A DNA stretch of 64,000 bases from Ardenticatena maritima (GCF_001306175.1 NZ_LGKN01000004.1:310001-374000), one strand, 5' to 3'. Counted from the first letter of the stretch, positions 17,398-26,697 are shown. Numbers and translations are program-made. Notes: a model not told the origin generated them from the sequence alone.

Positions 17398-19101
17398 ATG
17401 CCCACACCAACCCGCGAAGAGGTGCAAGCCGTTCTGCAACGCCTCGACGCGCTGGAAGCCGAACTGCGCGCATTGCGGCGGCAGGTCGAAGCGTGGGGTG
17501 AAACCACCGAAGCGGAAGAACCACCGCCCGCCACACCAGAAGCCGCCGTACCAGAAACCGCCCCGACCGCGCCGCAACAGCCCTTCGCATTCGACCCCCA
17601 AGCCTGGCTGGCGCGGCTGGGCGTTTTGCTGATCTTCCTGGGTGTGGGCTTCTTCTTTGTCTATGCCGTCCAGCAAGGCTGGCTCATGCCGGTCGTGCGC
17701 ATTCTGCTGGGGTTGGCGGCGGGGTTCATTTTGCTGGCGCTGGGCTGGATACGTGCACCGCGCCATCCGTCCACCGCCGCCGTGCTTGCCGGGGGCGGGC
17801 TGGCGCTCTGGTATCTTTCGTGGTTCGCCGCCCACGCCCTGTACGACCTCGTTCCCTTCGCCGTCGCTTTTGGCGCGGCAACGCTCACCACGGCGCTCGC
17901 CTACGGTCTGGCGTGGCTGCGCTTCCACCCCGCGATTGCCGCCCTGGGCGTCATCGGCGGTCTGCTGACGCCGGTGGTGCTTTCATCGCAAGGCGGCTCG
18001 TTCCTGGCGCTCAACGCCTACGTCCTGCTGGTGCTAGCCGGCGGTGCGGGCGTGTACGTCCGCTCCGGGAGTCTCACCGTCTTGCTCGCCATGTGGTCGG
18101 CGGGCTGGGGGCTGTACGCCTGGCAGGTGGACACTGTGGGCGCGTTTCCCGCCGCCGTCATCACGCAGCGGCTCATCGTCCAGGTGGCGCTGACCGCTTT
18201 TGTGCTGCAACTCTGGTGGCTCCCACTTTGGCGGCTGGCGCGCACCCCCGCGCGGTGGTTGGCGCAACTCGCCGCGATCGTCGGCGCGACGTTCGCGCCG
18301 ATTCTTTGGAGCGTGCACACTTTCATCCTGTGGGACATGCCCGACCGACCGGCGGGGAGCGTCCTTTTGGGCGTTGCGCTCACATGCGCGTTGCTGGCGT
18401 GGGGGTTGCGCAACGACGCCAACCGCCCCTACGCCGCCACGGCACACGGCGCCACCGCGCTTCTCACCTCAATTCCCGCCTGGCCGCTCCTGCTCAACGG
18501 TGCTTCCTACCTGGAAACTGTCCTGACCATCGCCTACACGCTGCAAGCCGCCGCCCTGCACATCGTGGCATGGCGACGCCGCTCCACCACCGCCGCGCTG
18601 GGCGCACACCTGATGACGCTCATCACCGGTATCATCGTGTGGGTGCGCTTTTTCGAGACCACGCTCCCGCCGTTTGGCGCAGAAGTCTGGGCAAGCCTGC
18701 TCTTCATTGCCATGTTGATAGCCGCTGCGCAATGGCGTGGGCGCACCGAAATGCGCCGCGCCTACGAAATCGCCGCCCACATCTTTGCCCTGGGCTGGCT
18801 TGCCCGCGAAGCCGCCTTGCTGGAATGGGGCATGGGTGGCGTCTCGTTCCTCTGGGCGCTCGTGGGCGTCATCGAATACGTCACGGCGCTTGCCCGTGGG
18901 CATCGCTGGCTCTACCGCTACGGCTTCGCCCTGCTCATCCTCGTCGGGCTGAAACTGCTCATCCTCGACACCCAAACAGTCGCCCTGCTCTGGCGGGCGG
19001 TCTTGTTCATGGTGCTCGGCGGCGTCTATGTCGCCCTTGGGGTATTGGGGCAACGCTGGCTGGTGCGCGAAACACCAGAACCCGACCTGCAAAAAAGTTG
19101 A
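17398..19101 (+). CDS. DUF2339 polytopic membrane protein
   Basis: 567 residues; the ATG at 17398 follows AAAGGAGG. The N-terminus is a coiled coil (about 5-40, REEVQAVLQRLDALEAELRAL), then a Pro/Ala-rich linker (about 41-62), then about 14-16 hydrophobic helices beginning WLARLGVLLIFLGVGFFFVYAV, the hallmark start of DUF2339. The family is widespread, of unknown function and has no known catalytic residues. Similar N-terminal coiled coils suggest self-assembly at the inner membrane. It is last gene in the tgt-led run. Confidence 0.8.
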   Translation: MPTPTREEVQAVLQRLDALEAELRALRRQVEAWGETTEAEEPPPATPEAAVPETAPTAPQQPFAFDPQAWLARLGVLLIFLGVGFFFVYAVQQGWLMPVVRILLGLAAGFILLALGWIRAPRHPSTAAVLAGGGLALWYLSWFAAHALYDLVPFAVAFGAATLTTALAYGLAWLRFHPAIAALGVIGGLLTPVVLSSQGGSFLALNAYVLLVLAGGAGVYVRSGSLTVLLAMWSAGWGLYAWQVDTVGAFPAAVITQRLIVQVALTAFVLQLWWLPLWRLARTPARWLAQLAAIVGATFAPILWSVHTFILWDMPDRPAGSVLLGVALTCALLAWGLRNDANRPYAATAHGATALLTSIPAWPLLLNGASYLETVLTIAYTLQAAALHIVAWRRRSTTAALGAHLMTLITGIIVWVRFFETTLPPFGAEVWASLLFIAMLIAAAQWRGRTEMRRAYEIAAHIFALGWLAREAALLEWGMGGVSFLWALVGVIEYVTALARGHRWLYRYGFALLILVGLKLLILDTQTVALLWRAVLFMVLGGVYVALGVLGQRWLVRETPEPDLQKS

Positions 19102-19126
19102 AAGTGCTCCCCCGTGTGGCTATACT
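19098..19126 (+). promoter_or_regulatory. Sigma70-type promoter
   Basis: TTGAAA (19098-19103), 17-base spacer, TATACT (19121-19126), just past the DUF2339 gene and 49 bases before the next ATG. It gives the following gene its own start of transcription. Confidence 0.65.
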
Positions 19127-19174
19127 ATCAACACGCCAGCAGCAAGAGCCACGAACAAGCCCGGAGGGACGCTT

Positions 19175-19762
19175 ATGGAATCAGGCAATTTGTTGAACGC
19201 CTACTACGAGTTGGGTCGCGTTGCCGAAGAAATTGTGCACACATTGGGCGAACTGATTACGCGCGGGCATTTGTCCGCCGAACGCAAACGCTGGCTCAGC
19301 GAAGCCCTCGAACAATTGGCGGAAGCCCGCGAAGGCTTCATTGTCACCCTGCGCACATCTTCGGTGGAAGACCTGCTCGAACTGGAAGGGCTTGTGCGCC
19401 ACGTGCTGTTTGAGTGGAACTGGCTCGCCGACGAAATGGGCATGGACATCCTGCCCGAACACATCATCCACCTGCCGCGGCGGCAACTGCTCACCTTCGC
19501 GCACAGTTACCTGACGCTGGCGCTCATGCCGCGCCTGCCAAGCGACCAGGTGACGTTCCCGCGCCCGCGCACCTACGCCGACATTCCCTCGCCACGCCGT
19601 CCCGGCGAGGTGCTGGCGCGCCTGGAAGAAGTCGAGGAAACGCTGGCGCGGCTGCACATTGCACGCAATCGCCCCGAACACGGGCGCTTGCGCCGCACCT
19701 ACGGCTTCTTTGAAACCAGCGCCTGGCTCGTGCGCGACCACCGCCGCATGTTTGGGAATTGA
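19175..19762 (+). CDS. Conserved-looking helical protein of unknown function
   Basis: 195 residues from the ATG at 19175, behind CGGAGGGA. The sequence is rich in amphipathic helices (ELGRVAEEIVHTLGELITRG, LSEALEQLAEAREGF, VLARLEEVEETLARLHIARN), with a middle Pro-rich stretch (RPRTYADIPSPRRPGEV). It has no signal peptide, membrane helix or catalytic motif. I do not recognise a family. It has its own promoter and terminator, so it is a single-gene unit just upstream of obg-nadD. Confidence 0.65.
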   Translation: MESGNLLNAYYELGRVAEEIVHTLGELITRGHLSAERKRWLSEALEQLAEAREGFIVTLRTSSVEDLLELEGLVRHVLFEWNWLADEMGMDILPEHIIHLPRRQLLTFAHSYLTLALMPRLPSDQVTFPRPRTYADIPSPRRPGEVLARLEEVEETLARLHIARNRPEHGRLRRTYGFFETSAWLVRDHRRMFGN

Positions 19763-19791
19763 CCAAAAGCGTGTATCATGCACGCCGTCTC

Positions 19792-19820
19792 AGCGCAGCC
19801 ACAGTGCTGCGCTTTCTCAT
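19792..19820 (+). terminator. Rho-independent terminator
   Basis: AGCGCAGC pairs with GCTGCGCT around the loop CACAGT, then a T-rich tail (TTTCTCATTTCTT). It ends the small helical-protein unit. Confidence 0.7.
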
Positions 19821-19837
19821 TTCTTGCACCGAGCCAT

Positions 19838-19865
19838 TTGAAGAACACCAACATAGTGTTATAAT
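19838..19865 (+). promoter_or_regulatory. Promoter of obg-nadD
   Basis: TTGAAG (19838-19843), 16-base spacer, and a consensus TATAAT (19860-19865), 33 bases before the obg ATG. Confidence 0.75.
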
Positions 19866-19898
19866 GACACCATAGCAGGAACAAACGAGGATAGCCTT

Positions 19899-21182
19899 AT
19901 GAACCAGGGTGGATTTTTTGACGAAGCACGTATCTACGTAGAAGGCGGCAAAGGCGGCGACGGCGTCGTCGCCTTTCGGCGTGAAAAGTTTGTGCCCAAG
20001 GGCGGTCCCGCCGGTGGGAGCGGGGGACGCGGCGGGCATGTCTATCTGCGCGTTGACCCGCAAAAAAGCACCTTGCTCTCCCTGCACCAACAAACCCACT
20101 ACCGCGCGGGGCGCGGACAGCATGGAAGCGGCAACAACAAAACCGGCGCATCCGGCGAAGACGTGTACATTGACGTGCCGCCGGGGACGGTCGTCCGCGA
20201 CGCCGAGACGGGCGAAATCCTGGGGGATCTCACCGAACCGGGGCAAACCTTGCTCGTCGCGCGTGGCGGGCGTGGCGGGCGCGGTAATGCCGCGTTCAAA
20301 AGCAGCACCAACCAGGCGCCGCGCATTGCCGAAAAAGGCGAACCGGGGGAAGCCCGCTGGCTCATCCTCGAACTGAAACTGCTCGCCGACGTGGGGCTGG
20401 TGGGTAAACCCAACGCCGGCAAAAGCACCTTGCTCAGCGTCATCAGCCGCGCACGCCCCAAAATCGCCGACTACCCCTTCACCACCCTGGAACCCAACCT
20501 CGGCGTTGTGGATTTGGGCGTCGAGTACGAGCCTTTTGTCGTCGCCGACATTCCGGGGCTGATTGAAGGGGCGCACGAGGGGCGCGGGTTGGGCGACCAA
20601 TTCTTGCGCCACATCGAACGCACACGCCTGCTGGTGCACCTGCTCGATGGGCTGTCGCCCGATCCCCTCGCCGATTTTGACGCCATCAACGAAGAATTAG
20701 CCGCCTACGATGAACGGCTGGCGGCGCGTCCGCAAATTGTGGTCTTCACCAAAATGGACATTCCCGACGTGCGCGAGATTTGGCCGCTGGTGCGGGAAGA
20801 AATCGAAGCGCGAGGCTACCCCGTGCGCGCCATCTCCGCCGCCACGGGCGAAGGCGTGCGCGACCTGCTCTACCTGATAGCGCAGCGCCTGGAATCCTTG
20901 CCCAAGCCCGAACCAGCCGAAGCGCCCGTCAAAGTCTATCGCCCGCTGGAAGAAGACGAAACGCGCTTCCACATCTGGCGCGATGAAGACGGCACATGGG
21001 TGGTTGAAGGGCGCGAACTCGAACGCATTGTCAGCATGACCAATTTCGACCTGTACGAAGCGGTCGCGCGCTTCCAGCGCCAGTTGCAAGCGCGGGGCGT
21101 GCAAGAAGCCTTGGAAGCCGCCGGCATTCAACCGGGAGACACGGTACGCATCGGAGAGGTGGAGTTTGAATGGTACGCATAG
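19899..21182 (+). CDS. obg: GTPase Obg/CgtA
   Basis: 427 residues. The N-terminal glycine-rich Obg fold ([24 protein letters not shown], then GGXGGRGG runs) covers about 1-158. The G domain has G1 [10 protein letters not shown]3 [13 protein letters not shown]4 FTKMD and G5 [10 protein letters not shown]-terminal OCT domain (about 345-427, [23 protein letters not shown]) is present, as in Gram-positive and Deinococcus-type Obg. Obg associates with the 50S subunit and couples ribosome assembly with growth and the stringent response. The ATG follows GAGGATAG. It overlaps nadD by 13 bases, implying translational coupling. Confidence 0.95.
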   Translation: MNQGGFFDEARIYVEGGKGGDGVVAFRREKFVPKGGPAGGSGGRGGHVYLRVDPQKSTLLSLHQQTHYRAGRGQHGSGNNKTGASGEDVYIDVPPGTVVRDAETGEILGDLTEPGQTLLVARGGRGGRGNAAFKSSTNQAPRIAEKGEPGEARWLILELKLLADVGLVGKPNAGKSTLLSVISRARPKIADYPFTTLEPNLGVVDLGVEYEPFVVADIPGLIEGAHEGRGLGDQFLRHIERTRLLVHLLDGLSPDPLADFDAINEELAAYDERLAARPQIVVFTKMDIPDVREIWPLVREEIEARGYPVRAISAATGEGVRDLLYLIAQRLESLPKPEPAEAPVKVYRPLEEDETRFHIWRDEDGTWVVEGRELERIVSMTNFDLYEAVARFQRQLQARGVQEALEAAGIQPGDTVRIGEVEFEWYA

Positions 21183-21808
21183 CGAGCCGCGTGGGGATTT
21201 TTGGCGGCACGTTCGACCCGCCCCATCTTGGGCATCTCATTGTCGCCGAACTCGCCCGCGACGCCCTGCAACTTGACACGGTTTACTTCATGCCGGCGGG
21301 CAAACCGCCCCACAAATACCGTTCAGCGCCCTCGGCGGGGCGGCATCGCGTGGCCATGCTGGAACGCGCAATCGCCGACAATCCCGCGTTTGACATTCTC
21401 ACCATCGAAGTCGAAAGCGAGCGCATCAGTTACACCGCCGACACGTTGGAAACCCTGCGGCGCACCATGTTCACCCATGGCGAAACGCTCTACTTCATCA
21501 TGGGCGGCGATTCGCTCGCCTACTTTCACACCTGGCGCGACCCACAGCGCATTTTGCGCCAGGCGCATCTGGCGGTCATCGCACGTCCGGGCTGGACGAT
21601 TGACCTGGAAACGCTGGAAACCCACTTGCCGGAAGCACGCGGGCGTGTGGAGATTGTGAACGCGCCGCTCATCGAAATCAGCAGTAGCGATATTCGCCGG
21701 CGCGTCCGCGAGGGGCGCACCATTCGCTACTTCGTTCCCGACAGCGTCGCCGAGTACATTTACACGCACCACTTGTACGTCAACGTGCCCACCACCGAAT
21801 ACGTCTGA
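21170..21808 (+). CDS. nadD: Nicotinate-nucleotide adenylyltransferase
   Basis: 212 residues. Nucleotidyltransferase signatures are [19 protein letters not shown] (contains HxGH), then [17 protein letters not shown] and the C-terminal [29 protein letters not shown]. It makes nicotinate adenine dinucleotide from NaMN and ATP in NAD synthesis. The start lies within the end of obg, a common bacterial pairing of obg and nadD. The C-terminal tail after EYI is about 15 residues longer than usual. Confidence 0.93.
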   Translation: MVRIASRVGIFGGTFDPPHLGHLIVAELARDALQLDTVYFMPAGKPPHKYRSAPSAGRHRVAMLERAIADNPAFDILTIEVESERISYTADTLETLRRTMFTHGETLYFIMGGDSLAYFHTWRDPQRILRQAHLAVIARPGWTIDLETLETHLPEARGRVEIVNAPLIEISSSDIRRRVREGRTIRYFVPDSVAEYIYTHHLYVNVPTTEYV

Positions 21809-21817
21809 GAGGCGCGG

Positions 21818-22471
21818 TCAATCGCCTTCATAGCGAAAGCCGTGCCCGCGCACCGTGACAATGAACTCATGGTTGGGGGCGTACTCCGCCAGCCGACGCC
21901 GCAGACGGCGAATCAGCGCATCCAGCGCCTGCTCGGTCACGCCTTCAAGGGCTTCTTCCCCCCACACCGCGGCGATAATCTCATCGCGCGACAAGGTGCG
22001 CCCCCCCGCTTCATAAAGCGTGTAAAGCAACTGGAACTGTTGCGGGCTGAGCGGCGGTTCCACCAGACGCCCAGCCACCCACACATCGCGCCGTTCGGGG
22101 TCAATGCGCAGGCGGCGCTCGTCGGTCATCTCGATATGGACGGGAATGGTGCCTTCCCGGTCAACGAACGAAAAACGATACGCCAGCCCAATTTGCACAA
22201 TATCGCCGTCGCGCAAGAGGCGCGGCGCATCCAACACATCGCCATTGACAAACGTGCGGTTCTTGCTCCCCAAGTCTTCAATGACGAAGCCCGTCTCTGT
22301 ATGCCGAATGAGAGCGTGTCGGCGCGAAACCTGCCGGTTGGGGAGATGAATATCCGCCGTTGGCGCGCGTCCAATCAGCATCTCCGGCTTGTCGAGATAC
22401 CAACGATCGCGCGGCGCTGTACCGACGCTCTCTTTTAGCAAAATCAACATGGCGTATTCAGTCGTCATCAT
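21818..22471 (-). CDS. FHA-winged-helix transcriptional regulator
   Basis: 217 residues. The FHA domain is about 28-100: MLIGRAPTADIHLPNRQVSRRHALI, followed by DLGSKNRTFVNG, with the Arg, Ser and Asn that bind phosphothreonine all present. The C-terminal OmpR/PhoB-type winged helix is about 125-215: LSPQQFQLLYTLYEAGGRTLSRDEIIAAVW, then VTEQALDALIRRLRRRL and TVRGHGFRY. There is no receiver domain. The domain set recalls mycobacterial EmbR (order reversed), which is controlled by a Ser/Thr kinase; a kinase gene lies divergently next door. The ATG has AGGAAGG upstream; a second ATG three bases later is equally possible. Confidence 0.85.
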   Translation of the reverse strand: MMTTEYAMLILLKESVGTAPRDRWYLDKPEMLIGRAPTADIHLPNRQVSRRHALIRHTETGFVIEDLGSKNRTFVNGDVLDAPRLLRDGDIVQIGLAYRFSFVDREGTIPVHIEMTDERRLRIDPERRDVWVAGRLVEPPLSPQQFQLLYTLYEAGGRTLSRDEIIAAVWGEEALEGVTEQALDALIRRLRRRLAEYAPNHEFIVTVRGHGFRYEGD

Positions 22472-22491
22472 GCACCTTCCTGCTTACGCAT

Positions 22492-22520
22492 TTGACAAGC
22501 CCTTTTCAGACTACTACGCT
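22492..22520 (+). promoter_or_regulatory. Promoter of the Ser/Thr kinase gene
   Basis: TTGACA (22492-22497), 17-base spacer, TACGCT (22515-22520). The transcript would begin near 22527, leaving a short leader before the GTG at 22545, which supports that start. It lies in the divergent gap next to the FHA regulator, which could act here. Confidence 0.5.
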
Positions 22521-22544
22521 TCCTCAATGGAGGAGGAGAAAGAC

Positions 22545-23543
22545 GTGAGCCAATTGCTTGCACCCAACACTATTTTACGCGAACGCTACAAAATCATTGA
22601 TTTGATTGGGCAAGGCGGCATGGGCGCCGTCTATCTGGCGGAGGATTTGCGCTTGCCCGGACGGCGCACCGCCATCAAAGAAATCGCCCTGGAAAAAGTC
22701 GCCATGGGCGATGAAACGCTCATGCAACAAGCCCGCGAGCAATTCCAGCGCGAAGCCAGCATCCTCGCTCAACTCGACCACCCGTCCTTGCCCAAAGTGT
22801 CGGATTACTTTGAAGCCAACGGGCACGATTACCTGGTCATGGACTATGTGCCCGGTGATGATTTGCGGGTTGTGCTGGAACGCGCCCGCGCCGAAGGGCG
22901 CTTTCTGCGCGAACGGGACGTTTTGCGCTGGGTGGATGAAATCGCCGACGCGCTCATCTACCTGCATTCGCTCCCGCAACCGGTGCTCCACCGTGACATC
23001 AAACCGAGCAATATCAAATTGACGCCATCCGGGCGTATCAAACTGGTTGACTTTGGGCTTGTTAAACTGCTGGCGCTGGACGACACCGCCACCGTCACAG
23101 TCATCCAAGGGCGCGGCACTGTTGCGTACACGCCCATCGAGCAATACGGCGGCGACACCGGGCATACCGACGTCCGTTCGGACATCTACGCCCTGGGCGC
23201 GACGCTCTACCACCTGCTCACCGGGCATCTGCCGGCGGACGCCAAGCAACGCTTCCTGAAAGCCGAAGCCCTTACCCCCCCACGCGAACTCAACCCCAAC
23301 ATTTCGCGCCAGGTGGAACGCGCCATCTTGTGGGCGATGGAACTTCACCCCGCCAACCGCCCCCCCGACGTCGCCACTTTCGTCGCGGCGCTTCACGGGC
23401 GCATCGCGCCCCCAACGCATGACCGTGGAGAAGCCGCACCGCTGGCGCTGGGCGAATTGCTTGCCGAGCAAGCACCACTGGCGGCGCTCGCCGGCGCGAC
23501 GTTCTTGCTGGCGCTCTGGCTGACGGCGCTCGCCGCCGGCTAA
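22545..23543 (+). CDS. Ser/Thr protein kinase (PknB-like, no sensor domain)
   Basis: 332 residues from a GTG 7 bases after AGGAGGAG; the open frame extends upstream but overlaps the divergent regulator. Kinase motifs are IGQGGMGAVYLAED (glycine loop), AIKEI (Lys), HRDIKPSNIKL (catalytic loop), DFGLVKL (Mg-binding DFG) and an activation segment rich in Thr (TATVTVIQGRGTVAY) ending in a PIEQYG variant of the APE region. A C-terminal hydrophobic helix (APLAALAGATFLLALWLTALAAG) is the very end, so there is no extracellular sensor such as PASTA. The likely substrate is the adjacent FHA regulator. Its stop overlaps the convergent GH3-like gene by three bases. Confidence 0.88.
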   Translation: MSQLLAPNTILRERYKIIDLIGQGGMGAVYLAEDLRLPGRRTAIKEIALEKVAMGDETLMQQAREQFQREASILAQLDHPSLPKVSDYFEANGHDYLVMDYVPGDDLRVVLERARAEGRFLRERDVLRWVDEIADALIYLHSLPQPVLHRDIKPSNIKLTPSGRIKLVDFGLVKLLALDDTATVTVIQGRGTVAYTPIEQYGGDTGHTDVRSDIYALGATLYHLLTGHLPADAKQRFLKAEALTPPRELNPNISRQVERAILWAMELHPANRPPDVATFVAALHGRIAPPTHDRGEAAPLALGELLAEQAPLAALAGATFLLALWLTALAAG

Positions 23544-26410
23544 GGCAAGCGTTCTTGCCGCATTGTGACCACAAGCGAAAGCAACATCCCCGCAATGGCG
23601 CACACAAGCGCCCCTTGCGACGCCCCCCACGAAGTGGGCAACACGCCAACGCCCCACATCGCCACGTACACCGCATACGCCCCCAGCCCCAGGCTAAACG
23701 CCAGCAAGAATTGCCGCATCCGCATCGCCGGCGTCCAGCCTTCTTGCGAAAACGCCAGCAACGCGCCCCCCGCCACAACAATCACCAACGCGATGAAGAA
23801 GGTGCGCCACGTGAGCGCGCCCGGCGGAATGTGCGTCACCGGCCACGGAGACGCGGGGACCGGTGTGGGCGTCGGCATCGGTTCGGGTGTGACGGACGGG
23901 GTTTGCGTCGGCAACGGCGTTGCTGTGGGCAAAGGCGTCGGTGTGGGCGGGATTTCTGTTGCAATCACGGCGGGCGCTTCTTCATCCTGAATGGTGAGCA
24001 ACAGGCTGGTGCTCCGCCGCGCTGGTGGCGCTTCGGCGCGAATGACCAGCAAGCCGGGGCGTTCAAGCATCACCACGGTTTCGGCAATACCATTGCGTGT
24101 GATGCGCTCATGGCGCGGCAACTCAATGCCTTCGTTGGGATAACTCAGGATAAACGTCACCGGCGTGCCGTCCGGCACGGGGTTGCCGTTGTGGTCGAGG
24201 ATGGGACCGGTGCGCACGATGATGGAGTCGCCAAAACGCACCAACGGCGGCACCAGCGTCGCCCCACCTTCGGGGGTGATGGTGGGCAAGGGGGTGGGCG
24301 TCGCCGCGCCGTTATCGCCCGCTGTGGAGATGACGCCAACCAGCCGCAGATTGATGAGTTGGTTGGGGTCGGGTTCCAGCGCGCGCAACAAATCGTAACC
24401 AATCCCCGGCACGCTCACCGGCGGCGCGCCCTTGGGCGTGTATTCGCCAAACAGCAGGCGCGCCGCAGCGGTGATGAAGGTGCGCGATGGTGTGTAGAGC
24501 GCAAAGTAGGCGGTGAGTTTGCTAATATCGGTCGCGTCGAGGTAGTAGGGCGCGCCCAAAGCAAAGACAATCACGCGCTTTTGGAGCAGTTGGTCGCCGG
24601 CTTCATTCAAAAAACGGGGCAAGGCGTCGCTTCCCGGATTGGTGATGGGGTCAATGCGGTCAATGAGGAAAATCACCCAATCGGCGGAATTGACCGCCTG
24701 CGCCACTGTGGCAACCGGTTCGCTTTCAAGCCCTTCACCCGTCTGGCGAGCATCAAGGTAGGCGTTCAGGTCAGCCAGGGTGAGGCTGATAATGTTCTCA
24801 TCGCGCAATTGTTGGCTGGCGTTGGGACCATACAGTTGCAGCAAGGCATCCTCGAACGCCCGCGGCGCAATGAACGGGCGCGGTTCACACGTGAGACAGT
24901 CGCGCACCAGGTGCGCATCACTGAAAACAACGATAGTTTCGTCCAGCAAGGGGGGACCAGGCAAGCGCGCCGCCAGGTCTTGCCAGTCGGGGTAGAGCAG
25001 TGTCGTGGCTTCTTCGGCGATACGCACCACTTCAGGCATGGAAGCGCGCAAGGGGGCGTCATCGCGGCTTTCCAGCGGCACAGGCACCACCTGGTTTAAG
25101 GTAAAGAGTCCGCCGCTCATGTTCAGTTTAGCGCGCAAAATGCGCCGCAGAGAGGCGTCCACACGCTCGGCAAAGGCGGGGTCGGTCCGATAGCGTTCAG
25201 CAAACCAGGTGATGGTGGTTTCAATGTTGGCGTAGTGGCTTTCCCAGTCGCCCGGCTGTCCAAAATCGGCAACAAAAAGCACATCATGCCCGGCGATGAA
25301 GGCTTCCTGCGCCACCTGGCGGGGCAAAAAGGTGCCAATCTGGTCTTCGTAGAAGCGCCGCACGGCGGGCACACCCAGCGCATCACTCACGAGCAAACCA
25401 TTGGCACGCCAGGCGTCCAGAGGCGAAAGGGCGAGAATCGTGGGCAAGTTCTGCGCGTCCAGGCTGATGGGGCGCGTCAACTGGCGAATGTTGACTTGCC
25501 AGCCGCGATAGCGAATATGCGCGGTTTGCAACCCATCCACCACACCATCGGGGTCGTTTTCATCCGCGCGCGTCACGGTGAAGTAGGGTTGCAGTTCCAC
25601 ACGCTGTAAATCATCAAGCGATTTTTGAACGGTGGCAATCTCTTCTTCGGGGCGGCGGTCACTCGACCCCAAGCCGGGGAAGTGTTTGGCAATAACCAGC
25701 AAGCGCCCGCTACTTCCCGCATGCACGCCGCGGGTGAAAGCGCGTCCCATTTGCCCCACCCAGTAGGGGTCGCCCCCAAAAGCCGCGGCGTCAAGGTTGC
25801 TGGGCAAACCGTATTGCGGTGTCGTCAACACATCCAGCCCGGGGTCCAGCACCATGTTGACGCCGACGGCGTGCAATTCGCGCCCCACAATCGTGCCCAC
25901 GATTTCAGCATTGGTCGGGTTCCACGTTGCGCCAATCGCCATAGGGCTGGGCACATCGGTAAACCCTTCGGGTGGCATGCCATCGGCGGGGCGTGAGGGC
26001 AGCGGCCAATATTCCATACCGATGAAGAGCGGCACGAACGGCTGGTTTTCCTGGCGGCTCGTCTCAAACGCCAGGGATTGCAAGGCGGTGGTGAGGGAAG
26101 CAATTTCGGCGGGTGCAGTCGCATCGCGCGGGTAGTTGTCGTTGGACGCACGCAACACCACGCCGCCCACATGCAGGTCGCGAATCAGGCGGGCGGCGAT
26201 ACTCTCTTCACCTACATCACGTCCGGGGAATGTCACCAAAAAGAGTTGCCCTACACGCTGTTCAATTGACATCGAAGCCAAAATCGCTTCAACCGGATCC
26301 TGAGCAGTGGCAGGTGCGGCACGCACCAGTGCGTACACACACACCACCAAAACAAAGTACCATGTTGTCAGTCGCATCAGGTTGGCTATGCAGCGTCGTT
26401 TCGGCTTCAT
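23540..26410 (-). CDS. Exported GH3-like (NagZ-type) glycosidase homologue with altered catalytic loop
   Basis: 956 residues. A signal peptide (about 12-36; a second ATG at residue 12 fits it better) is followed by a GH3 domain: IEQRVGQLFLVTFPG, FVPLFIGMEYWPLP, VNMVLDPGLDVL, VIAKHFPGLGSSDRR, and the nucleophile segment GLLVSDALGV. In NagZ, KHFPGHG is followed by a DSH loop whose His-Asp pair is the acid/base; here it reads GLGSSDRRPEE, so that pair is missing. A middle alpha/beta domain and an Ig-like domain (GNPVPDGTPVTFIL) follow, then a Pro-Thr linker (about 810-845) and four C-terminal helices. It is thus held at the membrane with the domain outside. It may be a low-activity enzyme or a binding protein for wall sugars. 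Confidence 0.75.
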   Translation of the reverse strand: MKPKRRCIANLMRLTTWYFVLVVCVYALVRAAPATAQDPVEAILASMSIEQRVGQLFLVTFPGRDVGEESIAARLIRDLHVGGVVLRASNDNYPRDATAPAEIASLTTALQSLAFETSRQENQPFVPLFIGMEYWPLPSRPADGMPPEGFTDVPSPMAIGATWNPTNAEIVGTIVGRELHAVGVNMVLDPGLDVLTTPQYGLPSNLDAAAFGGDPYWVGQMGRAFTRGVHAGSSGRLLVIAKHFPGLGSSDRRPEEEIATVQKSLDDLQRVELQPYFTVTRADENDPDGVVDGLQTAHIRYRGWQVNIRQLTRPISLDAQNLPTILALSPLDAWRANGLLVSDALGVPAVRRFYEDQIGTFLPRQVAQEAFIAGHDVLFVADFGQPGDWESHYANIETTITWFAERYRTDPAFAERVDASLRRILRAKLNMSGGLFTLNQVVPVPLESRDDAPLRASMPEVVRIAEEATTLLYPDWQDLAARLPGPPLLDETIVVFSDAHLVRDCLTCEPRPFIAPRAFEDALLQLYGPNASQQLRDENIISLTLADLNAYLDARQTGEGLESEPVATVAQAVNSADWVIFLIDRIDPITNPGSDALPRFLNEAGDQLLQKRVIVFALGAPYYLDATDISKLTAYFALYTPSRTFITAAARLLFGEYTPKGAPPVSVPGIGYDLLRALEPDPNQLINLRLVGVISTAGDNGAATPTPLPTITPEGGATLVPPLVRFGDSIIVRTGPILDHNGNPVPDGTPVTFILSYPNEGIELPRHERITRNGIAETVVMLERPGLLVIRAEAPPARRSTSLLLTIQDEEAPAVIATEIPPTPTPLPTATPLPTQTPSVTPEPMPTPTPVPASPWPVTHIPPGALTWRTFFIALVIVVAGGALLAFSQEGWTPAMRMRQFLLAFSLGLGAYAVYVAMWGVGVLPTSWGASQGALVCAIAGMLLSLVVTMRQERLP

Positions 26411-26650
26411 GCGCTCTCGGCTGGTTTGGGATTTGGTGGCTTCGGCTCGATTGTACTCATCTTTGGCTTCGTAGCGAAACCGTCAAGAAGGCGTCGGGCA
26501 GGCGTAGGGAAAACGCCAAGACAAACGCACGCATATGGGCTAGGATATGAGCACCTTCTCCTCCTTGCATGAGAATGACAAGAGGTTGACAGGGGACACG
26601 GCCGCCAGCAGGCAGCGAGCAAAAGGCTTCTCTTTCTCCTCCTTTTGCGG
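26411..26650 (+). other. Gap with possible C-rich small RNA
   Basis: Between the GH3-like and ACT genes. The plus strand carries two exact copies of TTCTCCTCCTT (26556-26566 and 26634-26644), the complement of a Shine-Dalgarno sequence, and then a strong plus-strand terminator although no plus-strand gene lies nearby. A weak promoter (AAGACA near 26517, TAGGAT at 26541-26546) would give an RNA of about 130 bases. The minus strand instead reads AAGGAGGAGAA twice but no convincing ORF follows. Confidence 0.35.
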
Positions 26651-26681
26651 GGGCACTGTTGAAAGACAGTGCCCTTTTTTT
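26651..26681 (+). terminator. Rho-independent terminator with no upstream gene
   Basis: GGGCACTGT pairs with ACAGTGCCC around TGAAAG, followed by seven Ts. The nearest plus-strand gene ends 3.1 kb upstream, so it probably terminates a small RNA. Confidence 0.85.
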
Positions 26682-26697
26682 GTGCCCCCACATCAGC

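Noticed and set aside
22389-22544. Longer kinase N-terminus overlapping the divergent regulator
   Set aside because: The GTG at 22545 has an ideal AGGAGGAG, and the promoter at 22492 would start transcription after the upstream candidate starts.
23881-23960. GT-rich tandem DNA as a repeat element
   Set aside because: It is the antisense view of the Pro-Thr linker of the GH3-like protein.
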